The notes: a model not told the origin generated them from the letters alone. A stretch of 64,000 nucleotides of DNA from Prevotella sp. E2-28 (GCF_022024055.1 NZ_CP091788.1:3472001-3536000), one strand, 5' to 3'; counted from the first letter of the stretch, positions 9,090-17,093 are shown. Numbers and translations: made by a program.

Positions 9090-10529
9090 TTATTTCTCCA
9101 CCTTGTTTCTATGCTGATAATCGTGATAATAGCCTACCTCTACGTTCTCCAGAACGGCGATAGCATCGTCGGTAAGGGCAGCTAATGAGAAGTATTTTGT
9201 GAGCAGATAAGAGGCCACACCGAACTTATCAAGTCCCATCAGACGGGCACTCAGACTTGGTGCAATCTCTCCGGGGATACCGCTTTGGTGCAGACCGATA
9301 ACACCTTGGTTCTGCTCGCCAGTACGTACAAGGATAATCTTCGTGGTGCCTACGCCACGACCTGTCAGGTACTGTCCTTCTACCTCCACCTTGTCTGAAG
9401 GAATCAGGGGTACACCGCGCCAAAGGATAACCTTCGAACCAAAGAGGTCGGTGGTCACTGGGGGCACACCACGCCAAGTACATTCGCGCTCAAAGGCGGC
9501 AATAGCACGCGGATGAGCAATGAAGAAGGCAGGCTCTTTCCATACAAGACTCAGCAGTTCGTCAAGGTCATCGGGTGTAGGTGCTCCGTAACGGGTAGTG
9601 ATGCGGTAAGCAGGATTAGCTGCTGCCAGCAAACCGAATTGTTTATTGTTGATAAGTTCCCATTCCTGACGCTCCTTAATACTCTCGATGGATAGGCGTA
9701 ACTGCTCCTCCAACTGATTATAAGGATTATTATAAAGGTCGCTCACACGAGTATGTACACGAACAACGGTCTGCAACGTATTTAGCGAATACTCTGCGGG
9801 ATTCTCCTCATAGTCAATGTAGGTCTCAGGGATAATATTATCCTCCTCATGACCACTCACCAAATCAATATGCTTTTCACCATTGTCGTTGACTGATGCC
9901 TTCAGGCGCAACTGCTTATCAACGGCCTTATTAAACGTCTCGCGGAAGTCGGGCACCTCTTTGATAAACTTCACCAGTTCCTTCAGTTTCAGGCCAAGGA
10001 ATACTGTGGGTGTGATAGCACGAACTGATACCGTTGACTCCTGCTCGTCGAGCAAATCTGCCTCACCGAAATACTCACCATCACCTAAAAGAGCTATCCG
10101 TAGATCCTCACCATGAGGGCCCTTGCTGATGACCTCAGCCTGACCGCTAGCCACAATGAAGAAGCGCTGTTTGTCCTTGCCTTCCTCCACGAACAGTTTG
10201 TCAACATCCACCTCCTTTGTCTCAAACGAATTAACAAGGCGTGTCAGAATTTCATCATCAAACTCTGAGAACAGAGGAATAGCCTTTAGATTCTTCGCTG
10301 TAAACGAAGGTACACCATTCACATATTGGATGGGCAGTCGGTCGTTCTTACGGAGCTCCACCTTTGTGCGATTCACGCGGAAAGTACCGCCTGATACCTG
10401 CACCCAAGGCAGTAACTTGAGGAGTAATCTCGGAGTGATACTACCCATCTGAGGGGCGGTCTTCGTTGTTGTAGCCAGTTTTCTGGCGGTAGCAGTAGTC
10501 ACACTGCGCTGTAAATTAGAATCTGCCAT
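9090..10529 (-). CDS. Family 2B encapsulin nanocompartment shell protein with cyclic-nucleotide-binding domain
   Basis: A 479-residue protein. An N-terminal arm (1-80) is followed by a Crp-like cyclic-nucleotide-binding domain at about 85-205, with FIVASGQAEVISKG and GDGEYFGEADLLDEQESTVSVRA. The HK97-fold shell domain, resembling SrpI-type family 2 encapsulins, follows at about 230-479 (EWELINNKQFGLLAAANP, PDDLDELLSLVWKEPAFFIAHP, YLLTKYFSLAALTDDAIAVLENVE). Members self-assemble into protein shells that house a cysteine desulfurase and are linked to sulfur storage. The neighbouring desulfurase with its cargo-like tail fits this. The insert splits arm and shell as in family 2B; whether it binds a nucleotide is unknown. 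Confidence 0.9.
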   Translation of the reverse strand: MADSNLQRSVTTATARKLATTTKTAPQMGSITPRLLLKLLPWVQVSGGTFRVNRTKVELRKNDRLPIQYVNGVPSFTAKNLKAIPLFSEFDDEILTRLVNSFETKEVDVDKLFVEEGKDKQRFFIVASGQAEVISKGPHGEDLRIALLGDGEYFGEADLLDEQESTVSVRAITPTVFLGLKLKELVKFIKEVPDFRETFNKAVDKQLRLKASVNDNGEKHIDLVSGHEEDNIIPETYIDYEENPAEYSLNTLQTVVRVHTRVSDLYNNPYNQLEEQLRLSIESIKERQEWELINNKQFGLLAAANPAYRITTRYGAPTPDDLDELLSLVWKEPAFFIAHPRAIAAFERECTWRGVPPVTTDLFGSKVILWRGVPLIPSDKVEVEGQYLTGRGVGTTKIILVRTGEQNQGVIGLHQSGIPGEIAPSLSARLMGLDKFGVASYLLTKYFSLAALTDDAIAVLENVEVGYYHDYQHRNKVEK

Positions 10530-10559
10530 AATCTTTTTAGTTTTAATCTTTTTACCTTT

Positions 10560-10784
10560 TTACTTTTGAATAGTCACTTTATGCGTAGTACCCTCCACAT
10601 GTTCCACAGAAAGAACGTTATAACCCTGCTCCTTCGCATTGCGAGGTACATTATCGAGGGGTTCACCCTCTGCCAGAAGAACTTCTAGGATATCGCCCTC
10701 ATTCAGTTTCGATAGTTCAATCTTTGTTTTTACGAAAGTCATTGGGCAGTGCTCTTTCGTAATGTCTAATACTTTTGTTGCCAT
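10560..10784 (-). CDS. TusA-like sulfur carrier protein
   Basis: A 74-residue protein with the TusA (SirA/YedF) fold, the usual length. It carries the signature CPMTFVKTKIELSKL near residue 14, where the cysteine of the CPxxxxKxK motif takes a persulfide from a desulfurase. The C-terminal strand pattern (YNVLSVEHVEGTTHKVTIQK) also fits. It lies 30 bp upstream of the encapsulin gene and 40 bp downstream of the DsrE-like gene. The order suggests sulfur relay to or from the encapsulated desulfurase. Confidence 0.85.
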   Translation of the reverse strand: MATKVLDITKEHCPMTFVKTKIELSKLNEGDILEVLLAEGEPLDNVPRNAKEQGYNVLSVEHVEGTTHKVTIQK

Positions 10785-10824
10785 CTTCTTGTCGGTTTAA
10801 TATTCTATTTTCGATTTCTTATTT

Positions 10825-11304
10825 TTAGATAAATAGTGTCTGCCCGCCTTCACTGAGTTTCAGGAACGAAGCTACGCCAAGCACGTCCTTCACCTCGGGA
10901 ATAAAGTCATCCTTCTTCAGGCCCAGCACATGCATCGCCATCTCACAGGCATACAGATTAATACCAAGTGCCTTAGAAGCCTCAACAAGCTCTTCCAACG
11001 TGGCTACGTTATTCTTCTTCATCAGATAGCGGAATATCTTCGGACCTATACCAAGAAAGTTAAAGCGCGAGGTTGGTGTCACCTTCAGTCCGCCCATCAT
11101 GAATCCGAATATCTTAGTAAGCCAATTGCCACCTGTGAAGCTGCGACCTTGCTTTTTCTTGATAGCGTCAAGGCCCCAGAACGTAAAAAAGATGTTGACC
11201 TCATACCCTACAGCTGCCGCGCCCGTACCTAAAGTAAATACAGCCGTCAGTTTGTCGAAATCGCCACTGAAGGCGATGATGCTCAGTTTCTTGTTTTCTG
11301 CCAT
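10825..11304 (-). CDS. DsrE/DsrF/DrsH-like family protein
   Basis: A 159-residue protein of the DsrE superfamily. It begins with an alpha/beta strand and loop (LSIIAFSGDFDKLTAVFTLG), then EVNIFFTFWGLDAIKK, then a GINLYACEMAMHVLGL segment holding the cysteine equivalent to the active residue in this superfamily (~residue 122). These proteins pass persulfide sulfur with TusA partners. It is the first gene of the encapsulin operon and lies about 40 bases after a promoter of the shared regulon (11345-11416). A membrane association through the hydrophobic N-terminal region is possible but not shown. Confidence 0.8.
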   Translation of the reverse strand: MAENKKLSIIAFSGDFDKLTAVFTLGTGAAAVGYEVNIFFTFWGLDAIKKKQGRSFTGGNWLTKIFGFMMGGLKVTPTSRFNFLGIGPKIFRYLMKKNNVATLEELVEASKALGINLYACEMAMHVLGLKKDDFIPEVKDVLGVASFLKLSEGGQTLFI

Positions 11305-11344
11305 AATAAGTCGGTTTAATTTGCAACGTGAATGATTTCACGGT

Positions 11345-11416
11345 GCAAAGTTAGGGCGATTTCGCCAATTACGAAATCGCCCTAACATGGCATACTGACT
11401 ACCAAAAGTGTGGTAT
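11345..11416 (-). promoter_or_regulatory. Shared palindrome promoter, copy A (encapsulin operon)
   Basis: In gene direction: an 18-bp imperfect palindrome at 11416-11399 (ATACCACACTTTTGGTAG), 18 bases, GCGATTT at 11380-11374, 20 bases, then TAACTTTGC at 11353-11345. The spacings equal those of the four other copies. It also holds a local inverted repeat, GGGCGATTTCG with CGAAATCGCCC, between the -33 and -7 regions. The palindrome ends 2 bp before the stop codon of the upstream symporter gene. Confidence 0.8.
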
Positions 11417-11417
11417 T

Positions 11418-12602
11418 TTATTTCAAATCGCGGTCAGTCATCGCACAAACACAGGAATCTGACCATACATTCTCTGCTGTTTCCACCATATCAATGATCG
11501 TATAGATAGGCAGGATGATGCCGAGGATGGCTACAGGAGCACCGATGCCAGACATCAGCGAAAGTGTCAGGAAAAAACAGCCCATTGGAACACCTGCATT
11601 ACCTACAGCAGAAATAACGGAGATAAATAGCCACAGTAGGATTGTGCCCAACGTCAGCGTTGTACCGCCATTTTGCATCACAAAGAGCGAGGTTACAAGG
11701 ATAAAGGCTGCGCAGCCGTTCATATTGATCGTAGTGCAGATGGGCAACACAAAGCGGGCGATATCCTTGCGAATGCCAAGACGCTGTTCTGCCGTCTGCA
11801 TAGTAACAGGCAGCGTGGCGGCACTGCTCTTGGTAAAGAGGGCCATCAACACAGCTGGCATCATCTTTCCTAACACACGAATGGGATTCAAACCGCGCGC
11901 CAAAAGAAACAGCGGCAGGACGACGAAGAACTGAATGACATTGCCACCCAATACCACGAGGACGTATTTACCTATTGTATCGGCTACGACACCCGCAGAG
12001 ACCTGCGCTGACAACTGGGCTGCGAAGGCCGTGATGCCGAGGGGCAGGGTATAGATGAGTCCTCGAATCAACAAAAAGAGCAGATCCTGCAAACCTAACA
12101 GGCCCTTCACGATGACAGCCTTGTTCTCACTTTCAGGCAGTTTTGAGAGTCCTATACCAACGGCAAAAGCCAAAAGCAGCAACGACAGGACATTGCCTTC
12201 AAGGAAAGGTTTCACGATGTTATTGGGTATCACGCCTAATATATGCTCATAAAATGATGTCTGTGGGCTGATGTCTGAGGGCTGAGTACTGCTGAGGGCT
12301 TCTGTTGGCAGATTACCAGGGGCAATCACTACATATAATATTGCTCCCACGGCAGCAGCGGCAAAGGTGGTCAGCAGCGTATAAATCAATGTACGCCCGA
12401 AGATGCGGCCCGACCCTTTCGAGCCGAAAGTGGCAAACGTCGTGATGACTGCCAGTACGATGGTGGGCACAGCCAGCAACTGAAACAACCTTGTGTAAAC
12501 TGTTGCCACGAAATCCATCACATCATTGAGCCACGCGATGCCCAGTAATCCTAAAAGAGCACCAACAACGAGTGCTCCAATCCATATCAGTGTTTTTTTC
12601 AT
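11418..12602 (-). CDS. DAACS-family (dicarboxylate/amino acid:cation) symporter
   Basis: A 394-residue membrane protein with about eight helices and two re-entrant hairpins typical of the GltP/TcyP family. Hairpin 1 contains TKSSAATLPVTM, the unwound helix 7 carries TINMNGCAAF, and hairpin 2 carries SAVGNAGVPMG. Family members import glutamate, dicarboxylates or cystine with Na+ or H+. Its place directly after a TonB receptor in a sulfur-linked locus suggests a sulfur amino acid, but this is inference. A short tandem-repeat segment (12258-12300) codes for a Ser/Thr/Pro-rich loop after residue 100. Confidence 0.85.
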   Translation of the reverse strand: MKKTLIWIGALVVGALLGLLGIAWLNDVMDFVATVYTRLFQLLAVPTIVLAVITTFATFGSKGSGRIFGRTLIYTLLTTFAAAAVGAILYVVIAPGNLPTEALSSTQPSDISPQTSFYEHILGVIPNNIVKPFLEGNVLSLLLLAFAVGIGLSKLPESENKAVIVKGLLGLQDLLFLLIRGLIYTLPLGITAFAAQLSAQVSAGVVADTIGKYVLVVLGGNVIQFFVVLPLFLLARGLNPIRVLGKMMPAVLMALFTKSSAATLPVTMQTAEQRLGIRKDIARFVLPICTTINMNGCAAFILVTSLFVMQNGGTTLTLGTILLWLFISVISAVGNAGVPMGCFFLTLSLMSGIGAPVAILGIILPIYTIIDMVETAENVWSDSCVCAMTDRDLK

Positions 12603-12615
12603 TTCTTGTCTATTT

Positions 12616-12653
12616 ACTCCCCTCCCTTATAGGGAGGGTCTGGGGGTGAGTCT
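12616..12653 (+). repeat. Palindromic repeat family 1, intercistronic copy
   Basis: ACTCCCCTCCCTTATAGGGA followed by GGGTCTGGGGGTGAGTCT. It occupies most of the 53-bp gap between the TonB receptor (stop at 12656) and the symporter (start at 12602), and so lies within the operon mRNA. Confidence 0.8.
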
Positions 12654-12655
12654 TT

Positions 12656-14614
12656 TTATAATTCAAACGTCAAATTCATATAAATATTGCGTCCTTTCTG
12701 TGGGATATGGTTCCAGTCGGCATAGGTGGCGTAGTGCTTGTCGAAGAGGTTCTCAATACCTGCTCTAACTATGAACTGTGAATTATGAACTATGAACTGA
12801 TACTGCGCCGAGAGGTTCAGAATGGTCCAAGCCTTTACTGCCGTCTCACCGTATTTCTCGCCGTAGTTGTTCTGACGCGTGTTACCCTTTACGCTAGCCT
12901 GCGCCTGAAAGTTTTGGTTTTGGTATTGCAGTTCGCTCTGCCAATTTATGGGCGAGATAAGCGGCAGCGGGTCTCCATCGGCATCGCGGCCAGAGCTATA
13001 GCTTACCTTTTTGTTCCAGCTGAGATGCTGTGTTATCTGCCAATTCCACGTCAGCGAGACATTAGCGATGGTGGCGTGCGAGATATTGGCATAGACCTTC
13101 ACACCCTCAGCGCCAACGGTCATAGCACTGAGACGATCCTCAAACTGCCCTATGATGTAGTTCGAGAAAAGAAACACATTACCTTCAACCGAGAGTTGAG
13201 AGTTGAGAACTGAGAGCCTAGCTGCACCGTTCAGTTCCACCGCCGACTCGTTCTTCAGCGAGGGATTGCCCATATAGTCATACTGGTCGAACGTATTATT
13301 CAAATAGTAGCCATAGGCCTCTGTCACCGTTGGTGCGCGACTGCCCCAACCGGCACCAAAACTTAGTTCAGAGCTCGCCATTGAAAGCTGATAGTTGGCG
13401 GCAATGCGACCCGTGGTCTGATGATAGGCATCTGTCATAGCTGGGAAGAATACCTTCAGCGCATGATATCCCTCCTCGTTGTGCAGGTGTTGCTGCTGCC
13501 ACGCCACCTTAGCCGAGAGGCGCAGCCTCTGGTTGCGGGCAATGCTTATATTATCCGTCAGGGCAAACCCCGTATTCAGTGTGCCCACATCGGGCCACGT
13601 CACCATATACATCGGAGCCGCACCGCCCGGATACATCGTCATGTCGGCAAACAGGCGATTGTAATAGAGGTCGTAGTTCAGCGCCAGGTCGTGCTGCTTA
13701 TGTGCTGTCGTCAGCAGACTATACACACCCGCCGTCCAACTGTCACCCGGCATATCCATGTGGATGGCCACGTCGGGGCGTGTTGTATCGTCCATCACGT
13801 GGGTGATGTGGTTATAGTAGGCCTTCGTCTCCCAACTGGCCTTGCGAAACAGGTGTTTGTATGCCAGCGACGTGATCAGGCCTTCAGCCTTCGCCACGTC
13901 CATGTTCAGTGCAGGATAGCCCACATCGGTGGCACGGTCGAAGATCAGCGTTCCCTCCAGCATATCCTTCTCGGCCAGTCTCAGGCCGGCATTCGCAAAG
14001 ACGTTCACCTTCTGGAACTGCGAGAACTGTAGCTCGTCGCCGCCGCCCACCTTGTAATTGTCGGCATGGCGATAGAAGGCGCCTGTGTTCAGATACGCCG
14101 TGTGACTGCTCAGCGCCGCATCGGCACCATACACCTGTACGTGGCCGTTCCACTCATGACCTGCCGAGGCGCTGGCATGAAACGAGTCGTTGTCGAAGCC
14201 CGCCTTGCGCAGTTTCAGATCCAGACTGCCGCCGATGTTTCCCGTGGCCTGCGGATTGCCGTCGAGCCCGCTGTTCAGACTGATGCTCTGCAGGTTGCCG
14301 CTCTCCACATAACTGGTCACGGGGTCCATCTTGTCCGTGCAGGCATAGAATATCTTCATGCCGTCAATGGTTGTAGAGAGTCGTTCCGTCTGCATGTTGT
14401 TCACCACCGGCTCCCAAGCATAAGAGCCTCGACGTACGAGGCTCACATTACGCAATTCACTGAGATGTTCGTCGATGCTGGCCACCTGTCCCTTCACCGA
14501 GCGCTTCCGTCCTCGCCTGGCTTCAGATACGATGACCACCTCATCAAGGTTCTGTACCCTGTCGGTGGCCACCGTGTCAGACAATAATATGGTTGATAAT
14601 ATAATTCCCAGCAT
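12656..14614 (-). CDS. TonB-dependent receptor with a CxxxM plug motif (copper-receptor-like)
   Basis: A 652-residue outer-membrane receptor. After a short signal-like start comes a TonB-box-like segment (NLDEVVIVSEARRG), the plug domain and a 22-strand-type barrel ending in ...NIYMNLTFEL. The plug contains GMKIFYACTDKMDPVTSY (~residue 90). A Cys-x3-Met-Asp-Pro motif in this place is characteristic of OprC/NosA copper receptors, where Cys and Met bind the metal. Copper or a sulfur ligand is therefore possible. Two simple repeats lie inside the coding frame (12765-12800 and 13190-13216). The gene follows the lipoprotein by 16 bp. Confidence 0.8.
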   Translation of the reverse strand: MLGIILSTILLSDTVATDRVQNLDEVVIVSEARRGRKRSVKGQVASIDEHLSELRNVSLVRRGSYAWEPVVNNMQTERLSTTIDGMKIFYACTDKMDPVTSYVESGNLQSISLNSGLDGNPQATGNIGGSLDLKLRKAGFDNDSFHASASAGHEWNGHVQVYGADAALSSHTAYLNTGAFYRHADNYKVGGGDELQFSQFQKVNVFANAGLRLAEKDMLEGTLIFDRATDVGYPALNMDVAKAEGLITSLAYKHLFRKASWETKAYYNHITHVMDDTTRPDVAIHMDMPGDSWTAGVYSLLTTAHKQHDLALNYDLYYNRLFADMTMYPGGAAPMYMVTWPDVGTLNTGFALTDNISIARNQRLRLSAKVAWQQQHLHNEEGYHALKVFFPAMTDAYHQTTGRIAANYQLSMASSELSFGAGWGSRAPTVTEAYGYYLNNTFDQYDYMGNPSLKNESAVELNGAARLSVLNSQLSVEGNVFLFSNYIIGQFEDRLSAMTVGAEGVKVYANISHATIANVSLTWNWQITQHLSWNKKVSYSSGRDADGDPLPLISPINWQSELQYQNQNFQAQASVKGNTRQNNYGEKYGETAVKAWTILNLSAQYQFIVHNSQFIVRAGIENLFDKHYATYADWNHIPQKGRNIYMNLTFEL

Positions 14615-14630
14615 GTTCTTCGACTTTCAA

Positions 14631-15584
14631 TTAAATAGTTACTTCCCAATAGAGGGAGCTGAATCCATCTGCCAAGTCATCACCTCCAGCCACGACGTTG
14701 CCCTTCGCGTCCTTCACGGCGAGGTGGATGCGCCAGCGACCGGTCATCGTCAGGTTCACCGTGCCCTGATAGCTGCCGTCGGCCTGAGGGTTCAGTGCCA
14801 CGTTGTCGGGCGAGGTGTGGTTACCCATGTCGGGCATACGGGGGTCTATCTCTATGGTAAACTGCTCCGCAGCCAGTCCGTAAGGCGTTGTAGCGGGCGC
14901 GTTCTTCTTCGACACGTAGGCCGTAATGGCGTTCTTACCCGTCTGCCAGTCGGTGGGGTTCACCAACGAGAGGTAATAGGTATCATTGCCTACCTTGAAC
15001 GATTTCAGCCACGCCTGACCCTCGGGCAGTTCGCCCACCTTGATGTCGGCTGCCTCAATGCCACCCTTGCTGCCCAGTATGTTGGCATCATAGCCCAGTG
15101 TCCACGAGCCGGCCTCACTGGTGCTCATCACGAATGACACCCACGTGCGCTTCACGGCCAAATAAGCATAGTCGAACGATTCCGCCTTTCCACCCACAGG
15201 CGTGCTGTGCTTCATGTTCATCTTCACCATCAGCATCAGGGGCTTCAATCCGTCGATGTCGTAGTTCTTGATATAGTTGCCGTTCTTTTTCTTCGTAGCC
15301 ACAAAGAAAATCTCGTTGTAGCCTGTGTGGAACGAGCCCGTCTTCGAGTACGCAAAGACATTGTATTTTTCATCCACCACCGTTGACAGCTCTGGAATAA
15401 TCTTCACCGTCTGCAGGAAGTTATACACCTGCAGCGCCTCCTCGGCCGAACAGCAATCCACATCACCATCTATCGTAACACCAGGGATCTCAATCGTCTG
15501 ACTTCCTAAATCATCATTCGAATTGCAAGCGCTCAGTCCCACCAGGACTGCCACTGCCATAAACAATCTCATTACCTTTTTCAT
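14631..15584 (-). CDS. Lipoprotein with C-terminal YtkA/FixH-like domain
   Basis: A 317-residue lipoprotein. The signal peptide MKKVMRLFMAVAVLVGLSAC ends in a good lipobox with the acylated cysteine at residue 20. The body (~60-200) holds strands and a CC pair (DVDCCSAEE). The C-terminal ~90 residues end with GTVNLTMTGRWRIHLAVKD, like the beta-sandwich YtkA/FixH fold linked to metal and cytochrome proteins. The open frame extends to 16214, but the ATG at 15584 is chosen because the shared promoter lies at 15615-15686 and the lipobox starts here. It is the first gene of the lipoprotein/TonB receptor/symporter operon. Confidence 0.7.
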   Translation of the reverse strand: MKKVMRLFMAVAVLVGLSACNSNDDLGSQTIEIPGVTIDGDVDCCSAEEALQVYNFLQTVKIIPELSTVVDEKYNVFAYSKTGSFHTGYNEIFFVATKKKNGNYIKNYDIDGLKPLMLMVKMNMKHSTPVGGKAESFDYAYLAVKRTWVSFVMSTSEAGSWTLGYDANILGSKGGIEAADIKVGELPEGQAWLKSFKVGNDTYYLSLVNPTDWQTGKNAITAYVSKKNAPATTPYGLAAEQFTIEIDPRMPDMGNHTSPDNVALNPQADGSYQGTVNLTMTGRWRIHLAVKDAKGNVVAGGDDLADGFSSLYWEVTI

Positions 15585-15614
15585 ATCCTTACTTTGTTTT
15601 AAAAGTTTAACGAT

Positions 15615-15686
15615 GCAAAGGTAGTGGGTTTTTGCGAAGCGTACAATCGCCTTTTCGTGGCATTCTGCATACCAAACGTTTGGCAT
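15615..15686 (-). promoter_or_regulatory. Shared palindrome promoter, copy B (lipoprotein/TonB receptor operon)
   Basis: In gene direction: palindrome ATGCCAAACGTTTGGTAT at 15686-15669, 18 bases, GCGATTG at 15650-15644, 20 bases, TACCTTTGC at 15623-15615. The lipoprotein ATG follows 30 bases later. A second 18-bp palindrome of the same form, ATACCACATAAATGGTAT, lies 39 bp further up at 15708-15725. Confidence 0.85.
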
Positions 15687-15707
15687 AGCCAGTTTTTTTC
15701 CTTGTAA

Positions 15708-15725
15708 ATACCACATAAATGGTAT
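15708..15725. promoter_or_regulatory. Extra operator-like palindrome between divergent genes
   Basis: ATACCACATAAATGGTAT is a perfect 6+6 inverted repeat of the same 18-bp length and outer bases as the regulon palindromes. It lies between the lipoprotein operon and the SDR gene. The downstream spacing on either strand does not fit the full 72-bp layout, so it may be an auxiliary site or serve the SDR gene in another way. Confidence 0.5.
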
Positions 15726-15795
15726 TCTCTTTTCCAAAAATAATTGTACTTTTTGCAGCCAAAATACGAACATATATAAATTATTAGGTAAGGAT

Positions 15796-16506
15796 ATGAA
15801 AGAAAAAATCGTTTTTGTGACGGGTGCCAACAAAGGCATCGGTTTCGGAATTGCCAAGCACCTCGGCTTGAGTGGCTGGCAGGTGATCATTGGCGCACGC
15901 GATGCTGAGCGTGCCGAGAAGGCCATCAGCGAGTTGAAACAGGCTGGTGTCAATGTGCTGGGATGGGTGAGCGTTGAGTTGCGCGACCTCAACAGCATCG
16001 AGCAGGCTGCCAAGGAACTCAACGAGAAATACGCAGGTCTGTCTCTGCTGGTCAACAATGCAGGCATCCCTGGCGATATGAACGTCAACAGCGAACACAC
16101 CGAACTCAGCGACATCAAGGAGACACTCGACGTGAACTTCATCGGCACCTTCGCCCTCACTAAGGCACTCCTGCCCCTGATCACCAAGAACGAGGGTCGC
16201 ATCGCCAACGTCACCGTTCCCTCAGAAATCAGTCCCTACTGGCATCCTCTGGCTTATGTTGCCAGCAAGGCGGCTCAGAACGCGATGATGGGTGTGATGG
16301 CCATCGAGTTCCAGCAGGCCAACACGCCTGTAGAGGTCTTCTCCGTACACCCAGGTCCCACCACCACCGACCTGAACGGCAACATGGCTCTGCCTGGCTT
16401 CCACGACATCGAGACCGTAGGCGCGAAGTTCGCCGACCTCATCAACGACGGCCAGAACCATCAGGGCGAGTTCATCGAACTCTATCCTATTGTCAAGGAA
16501 GACTAA
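15796..16506 (+). CDS. Short-chain dehydrogenase/reductase (SDR) family protein
   Basis: A 236-residue classical SDR. The cofactor-binding motif is VTGANKGIGFGIAKHLG (glycine-rich TGxxxGIG, residues 8-24), followed by VNNAG (~85), and the catalytic YVASK (Tyr-x3-Lys, ~155) with an upstream Ser in TVPSE. It is an NAD(P)-dependent oxidoreductase of unknown substrate, similar to carbonyl reductases. It is transcribed away from the lipoprotein operon, with a 211-bp gap containing the extra palindrome. A terminator follows the stop codon. Confidence 0.85.
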   Translation: MKEKIVFVTGANKGIGFGIAKHLGLSGWQVIIGARDAERAEKAISELKQAGVNVLGWVSVELRDLNSIEQAAKELNEKYAGLSLLVNNAGIPGDMNVNSEHTELSDIKETLDVNFIGTFALTKALLPLITKNEGRIANVTVPSEISPYWHPLAYVASKAAQNAMMGVMAIEFQQANTPVEVFSVHPGPTTTDLNGNMALPGFHDIETVGAKFADLINDGQNHQGEFIELYPIVKED

Positions 16507-16526
16507 ATAAACAAGATAATTTGCGT

Positions 16527-16562
16527 AAAGAGGTCTCTTCACAGTTTTGAAGAGACCTCTTT
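16527..16562 (+). terminator. SDR gene terminator
   Basis: A 14-bp perfect stem, AAAGAGGTCTCTTC (16527-16540) with GAAGAGACCTCTTT (16549-16562), an 8-base loop and a following T-rich run. Confidence 0.8.
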
Positions 16563-16602
16563 ATTTATTATTGTTTTGCACCTGTTCCTGTGGCATCTGT
16601 TT

Positions 16603-16857
16603 TCAGAAGATAAGAATTCCATCCTTCAATATTCTCCTTTTAAGCCTTGGATTAAGATTCTGATGATTACGAACGATGTCAACAGAAGAGCCTGTGGCAT
16701 TTTCCAAGAACTCCTTTGCATCCATCAATAAGAATGGATTAGGAGTCTTTGTATCTACAAACAAGTCAATATCGCTTGTAGACTTTTGGCTTCCTCTTGC
16801 AGTAGAACCAAAAAGAGACAAAGAGGTAATGCCATACTTATCTTTGAGTATGTTCAT
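16603..16857 (-). CDS. Small MntA-type nucleotidyltransferase-domain protein
   Basis: An 84-residue protein with the minimal nucleotidyltransferase signature GSTARGSQKSTSDIDLFV: the GS pair, then two aspartates of DxD-like metal binding (residues 17-33). Such small proteins are usually the antitoxin (AMP-transferring) half of HepT-MntA type VII toxin-antitoxin pairs. No HepT partner is found beside it; downstream is the convergent SDR gene. Just upstream another frame encodes an ordered stretch (MHRFYEAWKDIETNS..) that could be a frameshifted N-terminus. It may therefore be a remnant next to the restriction island. Confidence 0.6.
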   Translation of the reverse strand: MNILKDKYGITSLSLFGSTARGSQKSTSDIDLFVDTKTPNPFLLMDAKEFLENATGSSVDIVRNHQNLNPRLKRRILKDGILIF

Positions 16858-16966
16858 ATACTTCTTGAGTTCCGACTACCGAATTGGTTTCAATGTCCTT
16901 CCATGCCTCGTAGAAACGGTGCATCAGCCATCATACCTCACACATCAGCCTTCTATATTATAGTAT

Positions 16967-16982
16967 GCAAAACTCGGGAATG
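16967..16982 (+). repeat. Possible partial copy of palindromic repeat family 2
   Basis: GCAAAACTCGGGAATG differs by one base from the end of the family 2 copy at 51287-51302 (GCAAAGCTCGGGAATG). It is only 16 bp long and lies in the 236-bp gap between the nucleotidyltransferase and vsr genes, in which I see no other feature. Confidence 0.35.
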
Positions 16983-17093
16983 TTACATGTTTCATTACCT
17001 TTTTTCAAACATAGAATACACGATAACAAACTAATTGCCACCGGGTAATACAGTACACTTCACCTTTGCCGTCTGCTCTTGGCAAGGGTGGAG

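Noticed and set aside
15745..15756. A TACTTTTTGC stretch as the -7 box of the SDR gene
   Set aside because: It has five T before G in place of the TTTG spacing, and no good -33 element. It may still be a weak promoter, but I could not support it.
15585..16214. N-terminal extension of the lipoprotein open frame up to 16214
   Set aside because: It would run through the shared promoter and across the divergent SDR gene. The ATG at 15584 starts a proper lipobox signal peptide.
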